From the NCBI RefSeq assembly GCF_003634215.1, contig NZ_RBWX01000008.1, forward strand, positions 310,001 to 374,000: 64,000 nt of DNA, in the 5' to 3' direction. The notes beneath the pieces were generated by a model. That model was given only the letters and a program-made list of their open reading frames with translations. It had not been told where the DNA came from and did no database searches. A program made the position numbers and the translations under genes. The DNA comes from Sphingosinicella microcystinivorans (GTDB lineage: Bacteria; Pseudomonadota; Alphaproteobacteria; Sphingomonadales; Sphingomonadaceae). Positions 1 through 8,833 of the stretch are shown here, in pieces (the first letter of the stretch is position 1; each line of letters starts with the position of its first letter).

Positions 1-745
1 CTTCGAGCACGACGACACCCGCGCCTTCGCCCATGACGAAACCGTCGCGGTCCTTGTCGTAGGGGCGGCTGGCGCGTTCCGGCTGGTCGTTGAACGCGGT
101 GGAAAGCGCGCGTGCCTGCGCGAAACCGGCAATGCCGAGCGGGCAGATCGCGCTTTCCGCACCGCCCGCGAGCATGATGTCCGCATCATCGAGCGCGATC
201 ATGCGAGCCGCATCGCCGATCGAGTGCGCGCCCGTGGAGCAGGCGGTGACGACGGCGTGGTTCGGGCCCATCAGGCCGTACTTGATCGAGACCTGACCCG
301 ACACGAGGTTGATGAGGCGGCCGTGCACGAAGTGCGGGCTGACGCGGCGCGGGCCCTTTTCGTGGAGCACGATCGATTCGGATTCGATGCCCGGCAGGCC
401 GCCGATACCCGAGCCGATCGAGCAGCCCGCGCGCAGCTTCTGCTCGTCGGTGAGGTTCGCGAGGCCCGCGTCCTCGATCGCCTGACCGGCAGCATCGATG
501 CCGAACTGAATGAAAAGATCGACCTGGCGCTGAACCTTGTGATCGACGCGCTTCGAGACGTCCCAGCCGTCCGCGCGGCCATCCATCTTCACTTCGCACG
601 CGATCGTGCACGCCTGATCCGAAGGATCGAACCGGGTGATGCGCGCAGCGCCCGACTTCGAGGCAAGGATATTGCGCCAGCTGGATTCAACGTCTCCGCC
701 AAGCGGTGTGACAAGACCCAGTCCGGTGACGACGACGCGGCGCAT
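1..745 (-). CDS. fabF: Beta-ketoacyl-ACP synthase II, partial (C-terminus outside window)
   Basis: Condensing enzyme of type II fatty-acid synthesis; it adds malonyl-ACP to a growing acyl-ACP in the cytoplasm. The minus strand reads MRRVVVTGLGLVTPLGG from an ATG at 745 and stays open to the window edge, giving about 248 of the roughly 410-420 residues usual for the family. The nucleophile motif TACSTG is visible, with Cys near residue 169, as are the family stretches SGIGGLPG and ISPH-like VSPHFV. The two catalytic His residues would lie beyond base 1. It is the last gene of a fabD-fabG-acpP-fabF series, about 100 bp after acpP, which is the classic order. Identity is secure; only completeness is unknown. 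Confidence 0.95.
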   Translation of the reverse strand, partial: MRRVVVTGLGLVTPLGGDVESSWRNILASKSGAARITRFDPSDQACTIACEVKMDGRADGWDVSKRVDHKVQRQVDLFIQFGIDAAGQAIEDAGLANLTDEQKLRAGCSIGSGIGGLPGIESESIVLHEKGPRRVSPHFVHGRLINLVSGQVSIKYGLMGPNHAVVTACSTGAHSIGDAARMIALDDADIMLAGGAESAICPLGIAGFAQARALSTAFNDQPERASRPYDKDRDGFVMGEGAGVVVLE

Positions 746-771
746 TCGGTTCTCCCGTGTCCTGATAACAA

Positions 772-808
772 GCGAGCGGCCCTCCGGCTTTTCCGGGGAG
801 CCGCTCGC
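772..808 (-). other. Intercistronic hairpin between acpP and fabF
   Basis: The 9-base arms GCGAGCGGC (772-780) and GCCGCTCGC (800-808) are perfectly complementary and enclose a loop that can pair further (CCGG/CCGG). In the direction of transcription no T-run follows, so a strong intrinsic terminator is unlikely. A hairpin here could partly attenuate or protect mRNA and so help set the high acpP to fabF ratio. That role is inference. Confidence 0.5.
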
Positions 809-844
809 GATTCCGTGCCGTTAAATCCGGCAAGCGTCCCCGTG

Positions 845-1084
845 TCAGGCGGCGCTGTTTTCCTCGATGTAGCCGATCGCGTCCTTGACGGTGAGGATCT
901 TCTCGGCAGCATCATCAGGGATTTCGACCCCGAACTCTTCCTCGAACGCCATCACCAGCTCGACGGTGTCGAGGCTGTCCGCGCCGAGATCGTCGATGAA
1001 GCTCGCGTCCTCGGTCACCTTGTCCGGCTCGACGCCGAGGTGTTCGACGACGATCTTCTTCACACGTTCTGCGACATCGCTCAT
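845..1084 (-). CDS. acpP: Acyl carrier protein
   Basis: Small acidic carrier (79 residues) that holds acyl chains on a 4'-phosphopantetheine arm during fatty-acid synthesis. The attachment motif [18 protein letters not shown] is present with the modified serine at residue 37, and the protein is strongly acidic as expected. Length matches the family. It lies between fabG (83 bp upstream) and fabF (about 100 bp downstream) on the same strand, the standard position for the housekeeping ACP. Confidence 0.98.
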   Translation of the reverse strand: MSDVAERVKKIVVEHLGVEPDKVTEDASFIDDLGADSLDTVELVMAFEEEFGVEIPDDAAEKILTVKDAIGYIEENSAA

Positions 1085-1166
1085 ATAATGGTCCCCTCAG
1101 AAGAACAGGATTACGTTTGATTTGGCAGTAGCCGTGTGGCCGAAGCCTTGCAAGTCCTCGTGTAGC

Positions 1167-1904
1167 TCAGATCATCGCCATTCCGCCATTTACGTGCAGA
1201 GTCTGCCCGGTGACGTATGCGGCCTCGCGGCTGGCGAGATAGACGACGGCCCCCGCCACATCGCCCCCTTCACCGAGGCGACCGGCCGGAATCCGCCCCG
1301 TAAGCGCCTCTTTTTGCGCTTCGGGCAGCGCATCCGTCATCGCCGAGACGATGAAGCCGGGCGCCACGCAGTTCACGGTGATGTTGCGGCTGGCGACTTC
1401 CTGCGCCAGCGCCTTCGACATGCCGACGAGGCCGGCTTTCGAGGCCGCGTAGTTCATCTGACCGGGGTTGCCGGTGGCGCCGACGACCGACGTGACCGAA
1501 ATGATACGCCCGAAACGCGCCTTCATCATGGGCTTCAGCGCCGCGCGCGACAGGCGGAAGGCAGCTTCGAGGTTGATGCGGATCACATCCGACCACTCAT
1601 CATCCTTCATGCGCATCGCGAGGTTGTCGCGCGTGACGCCCGCATTGTTGACGAGGATGTCTATGCCACCCATCGCCTCGACCGCCTGCCCGACGAGCGC
1701 GTCGACCGCCGCGCTGTCCGAAAGGTTGCAGGGGAGGATGTGCGTGGTGCCGCCGATTTCGGCCGCCACAGCCTTCAGGGCGTCCTCGCGGGTGCCGGAC
1801 AGCGCAACGGTCGCGCCCTGCGCCGCAAGCGCTTTCGCGATCGCCGAACCGATGCCGCCGCTGGCGCCCGTGACGAGCGCCTTCATCCCGGTGAGATCGA
1901 ACAT
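1167..1904 (-). CDS. fabG: 3-oxoacyl-ACP reductase
   Basis: NADPH-dependent short-chain dehydrogenase (245 residues) that reduces 3-oxoacyl-ACP in each elongation cycle. Visible are the nucleotide-binding TGASGGIG near residues 12-19, NNAG at 86-89, and the catalytic set Asn111, Ser139, Tyr152 and Lys156 (YAASK). The C-terminal VNGGMAMI is typical of FabG. It follows fabD by only 14 bp, so the two are almost certainly cotranscribed. Placement in a fab operon favours true FabG over one of the many SDR look-alikes. Confidence 0.97.
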   Translation of the reverse strand: MFDLTGMKALVTGASGGIGSAIAKALAAQGATVALSGTREDALKAVAAEIGGTTHILPCNLSDSAAVDALVGQAVEAMGGIDILVNNAGVTRDNLAMRMKDDEWSDVIRINLEAAFRLSRAALKPMMKARFGRIISVTSVVGATGNPGQMNYAASKAGLVGMSKALAQEVASRNITVNCVAPGFIVSAMTDALPEAQKEALTGRIPAGRLGEGGDVAGAVVYLASREAAYVTGQTLHVNGGMAMI

Positions 1905-1918
1905 GCCTTGCCCCTCCC

Positions 1919-2857
1919 TTAAAGTGTCTTCGCCGCCGCTTCGATGTCGTCCATCGAAACAAGGCTGAGCGTTGTCGCATCGGGCGCGATGCGCTTGATC
2001 ATGGGTCCGAGCACCTTGCCGCCGAACTCGACGAAGCTGTCGACCCCGAGACCGGCCATTGCAAGGACGCTTTCGCGCCAGCGCACGGTGCCGGTGACCT
2101 GTTCGACGAGAAGCCGGCGGATTTCAACCGGATCGGCGACAGGCGCGGCGGTGACATTGGCGACCACCGGCACGAACGGCGCGGCAATATTTGCGCCCGC
2201 GAGCGCTTCGGCCATTTTTTCGGCGGCAGGTGCCATCAGCGAACAGTGGAAGGGCGCGGACACCGGCAGCAACATGCCGCGCTTCGCGCCGAGCCCCTTG
2301 GCGATCTCGATGGCGCGCTCGACGGCGGCTTTGTGGCCCGAAATGACGACCTGCCCCGGCGCGTTGTCGTTGGCGGCCTGGCAGACTTCACCCTGCGCGC
2401 CTTCCGCCGCGGCCTTCACGGCGGCTTCGAAATCAAGGCCGAGCAGCGCGGCCATCGCGCCTTCGCCCACCGGCACCGCCGCCTGCATCGCCTGCCCACG
2501 CAGCTTCAGGAGCCGCGCCGTCTCGGCAAGGCCAAGGCTGCCGGCCGCGCACAGCGCCGTGTATTCACCGAGGCTATGGCCCGCCACGTAGGCGGCCTTG
2601 TCGGCGAGCAGCAATCCGCCTTCCTTTTCAAGCACGCGGAGCGCCGCGATGGCGTTCGCCATGATCGCGGGCTGAGCGTTCTCCGTGAGCGTGAGATCGG
2701 CCTCCGGCCCTTCGAACATCAGCTTCGAAAGGTTCTGCCCGAGCGCCTCGTCGACCTCCTGAAACACCTCGCGCGCGGCTGCGCTCGCCTGGCTCAGGGC
2801 CTGCCCCATGCCGACCGACTGGCTGCCCTGCCCCGGGAAAATGAATGCGCGTGCCAT
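1919..2857 (-). CDS. fabD: Malonyl-CoA:ACP transacylase
   Basis: Transfers malonyl from CoA to ACP, supplying the extender unit for chain growth. The 312-residue protein opens with FIFPGQGSQSVGMG and carries the nucleophile elbow GHSLGEYTAL with the active Ser at residue 95; the family His is expected in PFHCSLM near residue 200. The length is normal. It is first in the fab run on this strand, and the 276-bp gap before the divergent TPR gene probably holds its promoter. Confidence 0.97.
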   Translation of the reverse strand: MARAFIFPGQGSQSVGMGQALSQASAAAREVFQEVDEALGQNLSKLMFEGPEADLTLTENAQPAIMANAIAALRVLEKEGGLLLADKAAYVAGHSLGEYTALCAAGSLGLAETARLLKLRGQAMQAAVPVGEGAMAALLGLDFEAAVKAAAEGAQGEVCQAANDNAPGQVVISGHKAAVERAIEIAKGLGAKRGMLLPVSAPFHCSLMAPAAEKMAEALAGANIAAPFVPVVANVTAAPVADPVEIRRLLVEQVTGTVRWRESVLAMAGLGVDSFVEFGGKVLGPMIKRIAPDATTLSLVSMDDIEAAAKTL

Positions 2858-2945
2858 AAGGGCGGCCCCTTCTTCGTTGATTATGATGCCTGCGGCAGGC
2901 GATTAGTGATGTCCGTGCGCACGCGCAAGCGACAGAGGAATGTTG

Positions 2946-2963
2946 CGATTCGGCTCCGAATCG
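2946..2963. promoter_or_regulatory. 18-bp palindrome in the fabD / TPR-gene divergent spacer
   Basis: CGATTCGGCTCCGAATCG is an inverted repeat with 8-base arms around a CT centre. It lies in the 276-bp spacer (2858-3133) between the divergently transcribed fabD and TPR genes, about 90 bp upstream of fabD. The symmetry and position suit a dimeric regulator, possibly one of fatty-acid synthesis, but a small RNA hairpin in a leader is equally possible. Apart from this I see no gene in the spacer. Confidence 0.4.
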
Positions 2964-3133
2964 TTAAGGTTCGCGCGGTTTTCATTCGCCGTGATGAACG
3001 GCTCGTTCAGTTGCGGGCCATCATTGCCGTGTAATAAAGCATGGTCAAAGGCTTGGAGCGGAGGGCCTCTTCGAGCGTTTATGTGCCGGGAGTTCGGCAC
3101 ACTGGACCCAAAACTGGGAGTGGAAGGATTACG

Positions 3134-4267
3134 ATGACGTTTGTTTCCCGCTTGACGATGGCTGCCGCGTTGGCGCTCGCGGTTCCCGCAGCCCTTTCGA
3201 CGCCCGCCGTGGCACAGGCGCTCTCGCCGAGCGTCGGTAAACCGCTGCAGGAAGCCTCGAGCCTCGCGAAAGCCGGCAACCTTGCCGCCGCAACGGCGCG
3301 TGTAAACGCCGCCCGCAGCGCAGCGAGCACCGCAACTGAACGCCGCAAGGTCGCCGAAATGGCTGCCTTCGTGCACACCAAGGGTGGCCGCTGGGCCGCT
3401 GCCGCGCAGGAGCTCGAGGGCATCGGGGCGCCCGCCTCGCAGCTCGCACCGCTCTATTACCGCGCCGGTCAGCTCGACAAGGCGATCACGCTCGGCAAGA
3501 AGACGGGCGGCGTGCAGGGCCAGACGATCGTCGCGCAGTCCTATTTCCGTCAGGGCAACTTCAAGGGCGCCGCAGACGTTTACCAGAGCCTTATCAAGCA
3601 GCATGGCGCGCGCGAGGGCTGGCTGCAGAGCCTTGCCAACGCCCAGTTCAAGATGGACGACAAGAAGGGCTACCTCGCCACGACCGAGCGGCTCATCAAG
3701 ATCGACCCGTCGCCTGCGCGCTGGCGTGCTCTGCTCATCGACATGAAGAACGGGCAGATGCCGCGTGAAGCGAAGCTCGCGCTCTTCGAGCTGATGGAGC
3801 AGACGGGCAACATCACGAAGCCCGAGGACTATCAGGAATATGCCAAGCTCGCGATCGTCGCGAACCAGCCTGCGATCGCAAAGCGGACGCTGGAAAGCGG
3901 CATGAAGGCCGGCACCATTCCGGCGAGCGATGCGATGAACGCCCGCCTTCTCGAAGCCGCCACGAAGCGCGCTTCAGCGGCTTCCGCCGGCGTTTCGAAG
4001 CTTCCGAAGGACGGTGCGGGCCAACTGCAGGCCGGTCACGTGGCCTTCGGCGCGGGCGACTATGCCAAGGCTGCCGCGCTTTACGGCGCAGCCGCCAAGG
4101 CGGGCGGCGCCTCGGCGGATCAGGCCAAGATCCTGGCGGGTATCAGCCAGCTTCGCGCGGGCAACCGCTCGGCCGCATCGACCACGTTCAAGAGCATTCC
4201 GGAGAAAAGCGGCTACAGTGGCGTCGCCGGTCTCTGGGCGCTCTACACCTCGACCAGCGCAGCCTAA
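3134..4267 (+). CDS. Secreted TPR-repeat protein of unknown function
   Basis: A 377-residue protein with an N-terminal Sec signal (basic start, hydrophobic core, PAVAQA cleavage region near residue 28) followed by helical Ala-rich repeats typical of tetratricopeptide units, for instance around residues 90-160 (yyraGQLDKAI, YFRQGNFKGAADVYQ) and again near 300-340 (HVAFGAGDYAKAAALYGAA). The start at 3134 is chosen because GGAAGG precedes it and the signal peptide begins there. Such proteins usually act as periplasmic scaffolds. It is monocistronic, between fabD on the opposite strand and a terminator. No specific partner can be named from sequence. Confidence 0.8.
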   Translation: MTFVSRLTMAAALALAVPAALSTPAVAQALSPSVGKPLQEASSLAKAGNLAAATARVNAARSAASTATERRKVAEMAAFVHTKGGRWAAAAQELEGIGAPASQLAPLYYRAGQLDKAITLGKKTGGVQGQTIVAQSYFRQGNFKGAADVYQSLIKQHGAREGWLQSLANAQFKMDDKKGYLATTERLIKIDPSPARWRALLIDMKNGQMPREAKLALFELMEQTGNITKPEDYQEYAKLAIVANQPAIAKRTLESGMKAGTIPASDAMNARLLEAATKRASAASAGVSKLPKDGAGQLQAGHVAFGAGDYAKAAALYGAAAKAGGASADQAKILAGISQLRAGNRSAASTTFKSIPEKSGYSGVAGLWALYTSTSAA

Positions 4268-4311
4268 CCGCGCTTGCCTTTCCGGCGCTTTTGCGCCATA
4301 GGGCCGTCACC

Positions 4312-4347
4312 AGCGGCGGGGAGCCAGCCTTCCCGCCGCTTGTTTTT
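4312..4347 (+). terminator. Rho-independent terminator after the TPR gene
   Basis: Arms AGCGGCGGG (4312-4320) and CCCGCCGCT (4332-4340) pair perfectly around a loop and are followed by TGTTTTT (4341-4347). Placed 45 bp after the TPR stop codon and before the rpsF leader, it separates the two transcripts. Confidence 0.85.
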
Positions 4348-4421
4348 GTATCCCGTAGCCAGCCGGAGGGGCGGCGGATTGCCCGTCGTCAGCGATCGGT
4401 ATTTGAGGAGAAGATAGGACC

Positions 4422-4841
4422 ATGCCCTCTTACGAGCATGTTTTCCTGGCGCGCCAGGATCTGTCCACCGCGCAGGTGGATAGCCTTGCCGAAACGTTCA
4501 CGAAGATCATCGAGGACGGCGCAGGCAAGGTTGCAAAGACCGAATATTGGGGCCTGAAGAGCCTCGCCTACCGCATCAAGAAGAATCGCAAGGCGCACTA
4601 CGTGCTGCTCAACATCGAGGCTCCGGCCCCAGCAGTGCACGAGCTGGAGCGCAACATTGCGATCAACGAAGATGTGATCCGCTACCAGACCATTCGCGTC
4701 GACGAGCTTGAAAAAGAGCCCTCGGCGATGATGCGCAAGAGCGATCGCGGCGACCGCGATTCGCGCGGACCGCGCGGCGACCGCGGAGATCGCGGTGGCG
4801 ATCGTGACCGCGGCCCGCGCCGCGAGCGTGAAGGAGAATAA
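4422..4841 (+). CDS. rpsF: 30S ribosomal protein S6
   Basis: S6 binds 16S rRNA together with S18 in the platform of the small subunit. The 139-residue protein begins [15 protein letters not shown] and contains the typical [18 protein letters not shown] segment around residues 44-62. It ends in a charged tail of about 30 residues rich in Arg, Asp and Gly (GDRGDRGG type repeats), common in alphaproteobacterial S6. A GAGGAGAAG ribosome-binding site sits upstream. It is first of rpsF-rpsR-rplI, with 2 bp to rpsR, and S6-S18 translational coupling is expected. Confidence 0.98.
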   Translation: MPSYEHVFLARQDLSTAQVDSLAETFTKIIEDGAGKVAKTEYWGLKSLAYRIKKNRKAHYVLLNIEAPAPAVHELERNIAINEDVIRYQTIRVDELEKEPSAMMRKSDRGDRDSRGPRGDRGDRGGDRDRGPRREREGE

Positions 4842-4843
4842 CG

Positions 4844-5068
4844 ATGGCACGCCCGTTTTTCCGCCGCCGCAAGACCTGCCCGTTCAGCCGGGCCGATGCG
4901 CCGAAGATCGATTACAAGGACGTGCGCCTTCTGCAGGGCTTCGTCTCCGAGCGCGGCAAGATCGTGCCGAGCCGCATCACCGCGGTGTCGGCCAAGAAGC
5001 AGCGTGAGCTGGCCAAGGCGATCAAGCGCGCCCGCCACCTCGGCCTGCTGCCGTTCCTCGTTCGCTAA
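4844..5068 (+). CDS. rpsR: 30S ribosomal protein S18
   Basis: Small basic protein (74 residues), the partner of S6 on 16S rRNA. The sequence [15 protein letters not shown], followed by [19 protein letters not shown] and the closing [13 protein letters not shown], is diagnostic of S18. It starts 2 bp after rpsF and is followed after 15 bp by rplI, the standard arrangement. Confidence 0.98.
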   Translation: MARPFFRRRKTCPFSRADAPKIDYKDVRLLQGFVSERGKIVPSRITAVSAKKQRELAKAIKRARHLGLLPFLVR

Positions 5069-5083
5069 GGAAGGATAAGACCC

Positions 5084-5695
5084 ATGGCTATGGACATCAT
5101 CCTGCTTGAGCGCGTCGAGAACCTCGGCGGCATCGGCGACGTGGTTTCGGTGAAGCCGGGCTACGCCCGCAACTTCCTGCTGCCGCGCGGCAAGGCGCTT
5201 CGCGCGAACGAAGCCAACAAGGCGAAGTTCGAAGCGAATCGCGAGCGCATCGAGAAGGAAAACGCCGAGAAGCGCTCCGGTGCTGAAGTCGACTCCAAGA
5301 AGCTGAATGGCGCGAAGATCGTGCTGATCCGTGCTGCTTCGGATGCCGGCCACCTCTACGGCTCGGTCGCCGCGCGCGACATCGCCGAGGCGCTGACCGA
5401 GGCGAACGGCATCGCCGTCCACAAGAACCAGGTGGTGCTGAACACGCCGATCAAGGCGCTGGGCCTGCACAAGGTTCGTGTGGCGCTCCACCCGGAAGTC
5501 AGCATCGAGATCGAGGCGAACGTCGCCCGCTCGGCTGACGAAGCCGATCTGCAGGCACAGGGCGTCGACGTTCTGGCCGACATGTTCGAAAAGGACGTGA
5601 GCGGCTTCACCGAAGAACGCGACCCCAACCTTGAGCCGGGCGAATTCGCCGCTGAGGCCGAGGCCGAAGAGGCCGAAGGCGAAGCGAACGCCTGA
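5084..5695 (+). CDS. rplI: 50S ribosomal protein L9
   Basis: L9 binds 23S rRNA near the L1 stalk with its N-domain. Residues 1-50 match the family (DIILLERVENLGGIGDVV, then VKPGYARNFLLPRGKA). At 203 residues it is longer than the roughly 150 of enterobacterial L9 because of an acidic C-terminal tail rich in Glu and Ala, a form common in sphingomonads and relatives. It ends the ribosomal operon, and a terminator follows within 20 bp. Confidence 0.98.
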   Translation: MAMDIILLERVENLGGIGDVVSVKPGYARNFLLPRGKALRANEANKAKFEANRERIEKENAEKRSGAEVDSKKLNGAKIVLIRAASDAGHLYGSVAARDIAEALTEANGIAVHKNQVVLNTPIKALGLHKVRVALHPEVSIEIEANVARSADEADLQAQGVDVLADMFEKDVSGFTEERDPNLEPGEFAAEAEAEEAEGEANA

Positions 5696-5714
5696 CATCA
5701 GGTTTCGTGATGAA

Positions 5715-5753
5715 AAGGAACGGCGCGGGGCAACCTGCGCCGTTTCCATTTTG
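5715..5753. terminator. Terminator shared by rplI and the convergent methyltransferase gene
   Basis: GGAACGGCGC (5717-5726) pairs with GCGCCGTTTCC (5737-5747) around a short loop; AAAAGG precedes and CCATTTT follows, so there is a U-run in either direction. It lies between the rplI stop (5695) and the opposing gene end (5758), so it probably serves both strands. Confidence 0.8.
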
Positions 5754-5757
5754 GGGG

Positions 5758-6366
5758 TTAGCGCTTCCGGAAGATGAGCGACAGGTTGTTCGCGGGCATT
5801 TCCACGAAACCTTCGAAGCCGAGGCCGTTCACCTCCGCTTCGGCGCTTACGTCCTCCAGCATCCTGAGCCCCCAGCGGGCGTCGCGGCTTTTGAGATCGG
5901 CATCGAACGCATCGTTGCTTGGCGCCGTTGGCGTATCGGCGCGTCGGAACGGCCCGTAGATGTAGAGGAGGCCGCCGGGGGCAAGGCGCTGACCGACCCC
6001 CTTCATCAGGCCCTCCGTGGCAGCCCACGGACTGATATGCAGCATGTTGATGCAGACCGCGGCATCGACATGGGCCACCGGCCAGTCTTCCGCTGCCGCG
6101 TCGAGCGCAAGCGGCGGCCGCACATTCGACAAGCCCTCGGTCGCCACCCACGCCGCGATTGATTCGCGCGCGTCGGAGGACGGGTCGCTCGGCTGCCAGA
6201 CGATGTCAGGCCGCGCACGCGCGAAGTGCACGACATGCTCGCCGGTTCCGCTCGCGATTTCGAGCACGACCCCCGATTCGGGGAGCAATGGCCCCAAAAC
6301 GCCCAGGATCGGATCCCGATTACGGGCGGTTGCAGGGGCAAAGCGGCGTGGCGACGTGTTCGACAT
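5758..6366 (-). CDS. DUF938 family SAM-dependent methyltransferase
   Basis: A 202-residue class I methyltransferase-like protein. The SAM-binding motif LEIASGTGEH lies near residues 35-44, and the post-motif features PSDPS, INMLHISPW and GPFRRADT are characteristic of the DUF938 group. It begins MSNTSPRRFAPATARNRDPIL, a usual DUF938 start. The substrate is not known for the family. It ends 5 bp past the rplI terminator, and its start is 25 bp from the stop of the upstream dipeptidase gene, so it may be read through from that unit. Confidence 0.85.
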   Translation of the reverse strand: MSNTSPRRFAPATARNRDPILGVLGPLLPESGVVLEIASGTGEHVVHFARARPDIVWQPSDPSSDARESIAAWVATEGLSNVRPPLALDAAAEDWPVAHVDAAVCINMLHISPWAATEGLMKGVGQRLAPGGLLYIYGPFRRADTPTAPSNDAFDADLKSRDARWGLRMLEDVSAEAEVNGLGFEGFVEMPANNLSLIFRKR

Positions 6367-6391
6367 CGCTCACTGATAACAGAAAAGCGGA

Positions 6392-7558
6392 TCAATGCTG
6401 CGCGGCGTTTTCCTCGGCGAGGCGCAGGACGCGAAGCACGTTGCCGCTCCAGATCTTCTCGATGTCTGCGTCCGAAAAGCCCTCGGCGTGCAGGCGCTCC
6501 GTGACCTTGGGGAGGCCCCCGATATCCTCGAGGCCCTTGACGCCGCCGCCACCGTCCCAGTCCGCGCCGATGCCGACATGATCAACGCCCGCCACCTTGA
6601 TGATGTGCAGCAGGCTTTTCATGAAGGCTTCGAAATCGGTGTTCTGGATCGGCAGAACAGCATCGAGCGCGCGCGTTTCACGCGTCAACTTCGCCTGTTC
6701 CTCGGGCGTCATCGTGCCGATGTTTTCGAGCTGCGCGAAGAGTGCGTTGCGTTCGGGTGTGAAGTTCATCGGGGCGAGGAACACGGTGGTAACGCAGATC
6801 ACGCCGCCTGCTTCGGCAAGTTTGCGGATGCGCGCGTCATCGAGATTCCGGGGCTGATCCGAGATCGTCTTCGAACCCGAGTGCGAGAGGATCAGCGGTG
6901 TCTTCGAGAGCGCCAGCATCTGATCGAACGCCGCGTCAGAAGAGTGGCTGCCGTCGATCACCATGCCAAGCCGGTTCATCTCGGCGACCCACTGCCGCCC
7001 GAGCGGGCTGAGGCCGTTCCACTTCGGCGTGTCGGTCGCGGAATCGGCGAACTGGTTGTTCTTGCCGTGCACCGGCCCCGCCAGCCGCACGCCGAGATCG
7101 TAGAAGGTCTTCAAGAGCGAAAGGTCTTCACCGAGCGGGTAGGAATTTTCGATGCTGAGCCATCCGAAGCGCTTCCCCTCTGCGTCCATGCGCTTTGCAT
7201 CCGCCGCGGTCGAGATGAGCGCGATGCGGTCCGGGAACTTCGCCAGCGTCGTGCGGATGAGATCGGCGCGACCGAGCGCAAACGCCTTCGCCTTCGCAAA
7301 GCCCTCGGGCGTCACCGGCCCCTGCTCCGTGTAAATCACGAAGAAGCCGCCATCGAGATCGCCTTCGTCCATGCGGCCCATGTCGACCTGAACGAGATCG
7401 GTGTCGTAGCTGTGCTTGTCGCCGAAGCTCCAGCCCTGACGCGCGAAATGCATCGGCGTATCGAGGTGCGTATCGAGTGTCAGCGTGCGCTGGTGCAGCG
7501 TTTCTGCGGAAGCCGGAAAGGCGGCGGCAAGGAGGACGGAGGCAAGAACACGCTTCAT
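6392..7558 (-). CDS. Secreted membrane dipeptidase, M19 family (canonical metal site)
   Basis: Zinc dipeptidase of the renal-dipeptidase family, which accepts dipeptides including those with a C-terminal D-residue. The 388-residue precursor has a Sec signal (MKRVLASVLLAAAFPASA). All expected ligands are visible: His31 and Asp33 in DTHLDTP, bridging Glu137 in SIENSYP, His205 in DGSHSS, His226 in ILSHSGSK and Asp333 in HVGIGADWD. GGGAGA lies before the ATG. It is the promoter-distal member of a block with a transporter, DgcN and an epimerase, and would feed amino acids from imported or periplasmic dipeptides into it. This is the only M19 protein in the window with an intact site. Confidence 0.92.
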   Translation of the reverse strand: MKRVLASVLLAAAFPASAETLHQRTLTLDTHLDTPMHFARQGWSFGDKHSYDTDLVQVDMGRMDEGDLDGGFFVIYTEQGPVTPEGFAKAKAFALGRADLIRTTLAKFPDRIALISTAADAKRMDAEGKRFGWLSIENSYPLGEDLSLLKTFYDLGVRLAGPVHGKNNQFADSATDTPKWNGLSPLGRQWVAEMNRLGMVIDGSHSSDAAFDQMLALSKTPLILSHSGSKTISDQPRNLDDARIRKLAEAGGVICVTTVFLAPMNFTPERNALFAQLENIGTMTPEEQAKLTRETRALDAVLPIQNTDFEAFMKSLLHIIKVAGVDHVGIGADWDGGGGVKGLEDIGGLPKVTERLHAEGFSDADIEKIWSGNVLRVLRLAEENAAQH

Positions 7559-7712
7559 TTCAAATCTCCCTTTTTCGTCACCGCGAACGGCTTGCCGGTC
7601 GATCCGAGAACATCGTCCCGGATCGACCGGCGCACGCTCACCGAACTTCGAACCCCGAGGCCCTGGGACAGCGACGGGTATCGCTCTCGGCGATCGCGAT
7701 TGAGTATGGCAT

Positions 7713-8831
7713 TTATGCGGCGTCCGCTCGACTCCTCAGAACCTTTGCAACGCCGAGCGTGAGCAGCGGCACGACGAACACCGCGAGCATGATGTAACCG
7801 AATGCGCCGTAGCCCGATGCGATGAGATCGATAAGGCCGACCCGTGCGGCGACGAAGCCGCAGACGAGCAGAACCGCCGCCGAAACCCCAAGACGGGCAG
7901 GCGGCGTAAAGCGCTTGCCGCGCGTTTCCACGACACCGGCAATGCGCTCGTTGAGCGAGGTGATGATGCCCACGCCCGTTTCAAGCAGCGCGCAGAAGAT
8001 CATCAGCTGAAAAACGATCTGAAGCCATGGCGCTTCCATCCGGCGCAGCAGGAAATCGGACGGCAACGCGACATTCGCGATTTCCGGATAGAACGCGACC
8101 ATGCAGAGGAAGAAGGCGATCGCCGGAATCATCGCGAGCGGACCGGCGACGACCCCCGCGATCACCGCATCGCGCGGCCGTGTGAAGTTCGTCACGAACG
8201 AAAGCACGGCAATCGCGCCGACCACGTTGTAGCTGGCGTACGTCAGGCCGCCCATGACCCAGCCTGTCGTGGGAACATCGAGCGCCAGAGACGGCGCGAT
8301 CCTGTCTCCGAACGTCGACAGCGCGAGCACGAGGAACACCGCATAGGTCAGATAGATGAAGCTCGAGGCATATTTGAAGACGTGCTCCACGCCCGCATTG
8401 CCGAAACTTGCCGTCGCGGCGATCGCGAATACGAGGAAGAGCGTGCCGACAATCTGCGGCAGGCCGAACACCTCCGCGCCGATCGTGCCCGCGGCCGCCG
8501 CAACGACCGCCAGAATGAGCACCAGCAATGCCAGGTAGGCGATTTCGAACACCACCCAGCCCGGCCCGAGCAAGCCCTTGAAGAAGTCGCGGTAGTTGTA
8601 GAGCGAAAATCGATACGAAAACAGGAATGTCACCGCGCACACCGCGCTCCAGACGAGCATGGCGAGCAGGATGCCCATGAGCCCGCCGAACGGCCCGCTG
8701 CCGAGAAAGAATTCGGCAAGCTCGCGGCCCGTTGCATAGCCGCCGCCGATCACGACGCCCTTGAAGATGAGACCCGGTAACAGGAAGCGCTGGAACCACG
8801 ACGATCGTGTGGTTGTCGTGGCTGTCATCAA
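7713..8831 (-). CDS. YkvI-type integral membrane transporter
   Basis: A 372-residue, very hydrophobic protein with about ten predicted membrane spans. It has the family features GLIFKGVVIGGGYATGREL near residues 20-38 and a broken-helix-like GNAGVEHVFKYASS region. This family (COG3814) resembles amino-acid/sodium symporters of the APC superfamily, but substrates are mostly unproven. It lies 2 bp downstream of dgcN on the same strand, so uptake of a D-amino acid, N-acyl amino acid or dipeptide is a fair inference. A second Met at codon 2 could also be the start. Confidence 0.8.
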   Translation of the reverse strand: MMTATTTTRSSWFQRFLLPGLIFKGVVIGGGYATGRELAEFFLGSGPFGGLMGILLAMLVWSAVCAVTFLFSYRFSLYNYRDFFKGLLGPGWVVFEIAYLALLVLILAVVAAAAGTIGAEVFGLPQIVGTLFLVFAIAATASFGNAGVEHVFKYASSFIYLTYAVFLVLALSTFGDRIAPSLALDVPTTGWVMGGLTYASYNVVGAIAVLSFVTNFTRPRDAVIAGVVAGPLAMIPAIAFFLCMVAFYPEIANVALPSDFLLRRMEAPWLQIVFQLMIFCALLETGVGIITSLNERIAGVVETRGKRFTPPARLGVSAAVLLVCGFVAARVGLIDLIASGYGAFGYIMLAVFVVPLLTLGVAKVLRSRADAA

Positions 8832-8833
8832 TA

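Noticed and set aside
224-1120. Long plus-strand open frame opposite fabF and acpP
   Set aside because: It is an antisense shadow produced by GC-rich codon usage; the minus strand encodes clear FabF and AcpP, and the plus-strand translation is Arg/Ala-rich with no recognisable motif.
4682-6151. 489-residue minus-strand open frame across rpsF-rpsR-rplI
   Set aside because: The plus strand holds three certain ribosomal protein genes here; the opposite frame has no family features.
7559-7712. Possible small gene in the 154-bp gap between the dipeptidase and transporter genes
   Set aside because: No frame with a convincing start, ribosome-binding site and composition was seen; it looks like leader and spacer.
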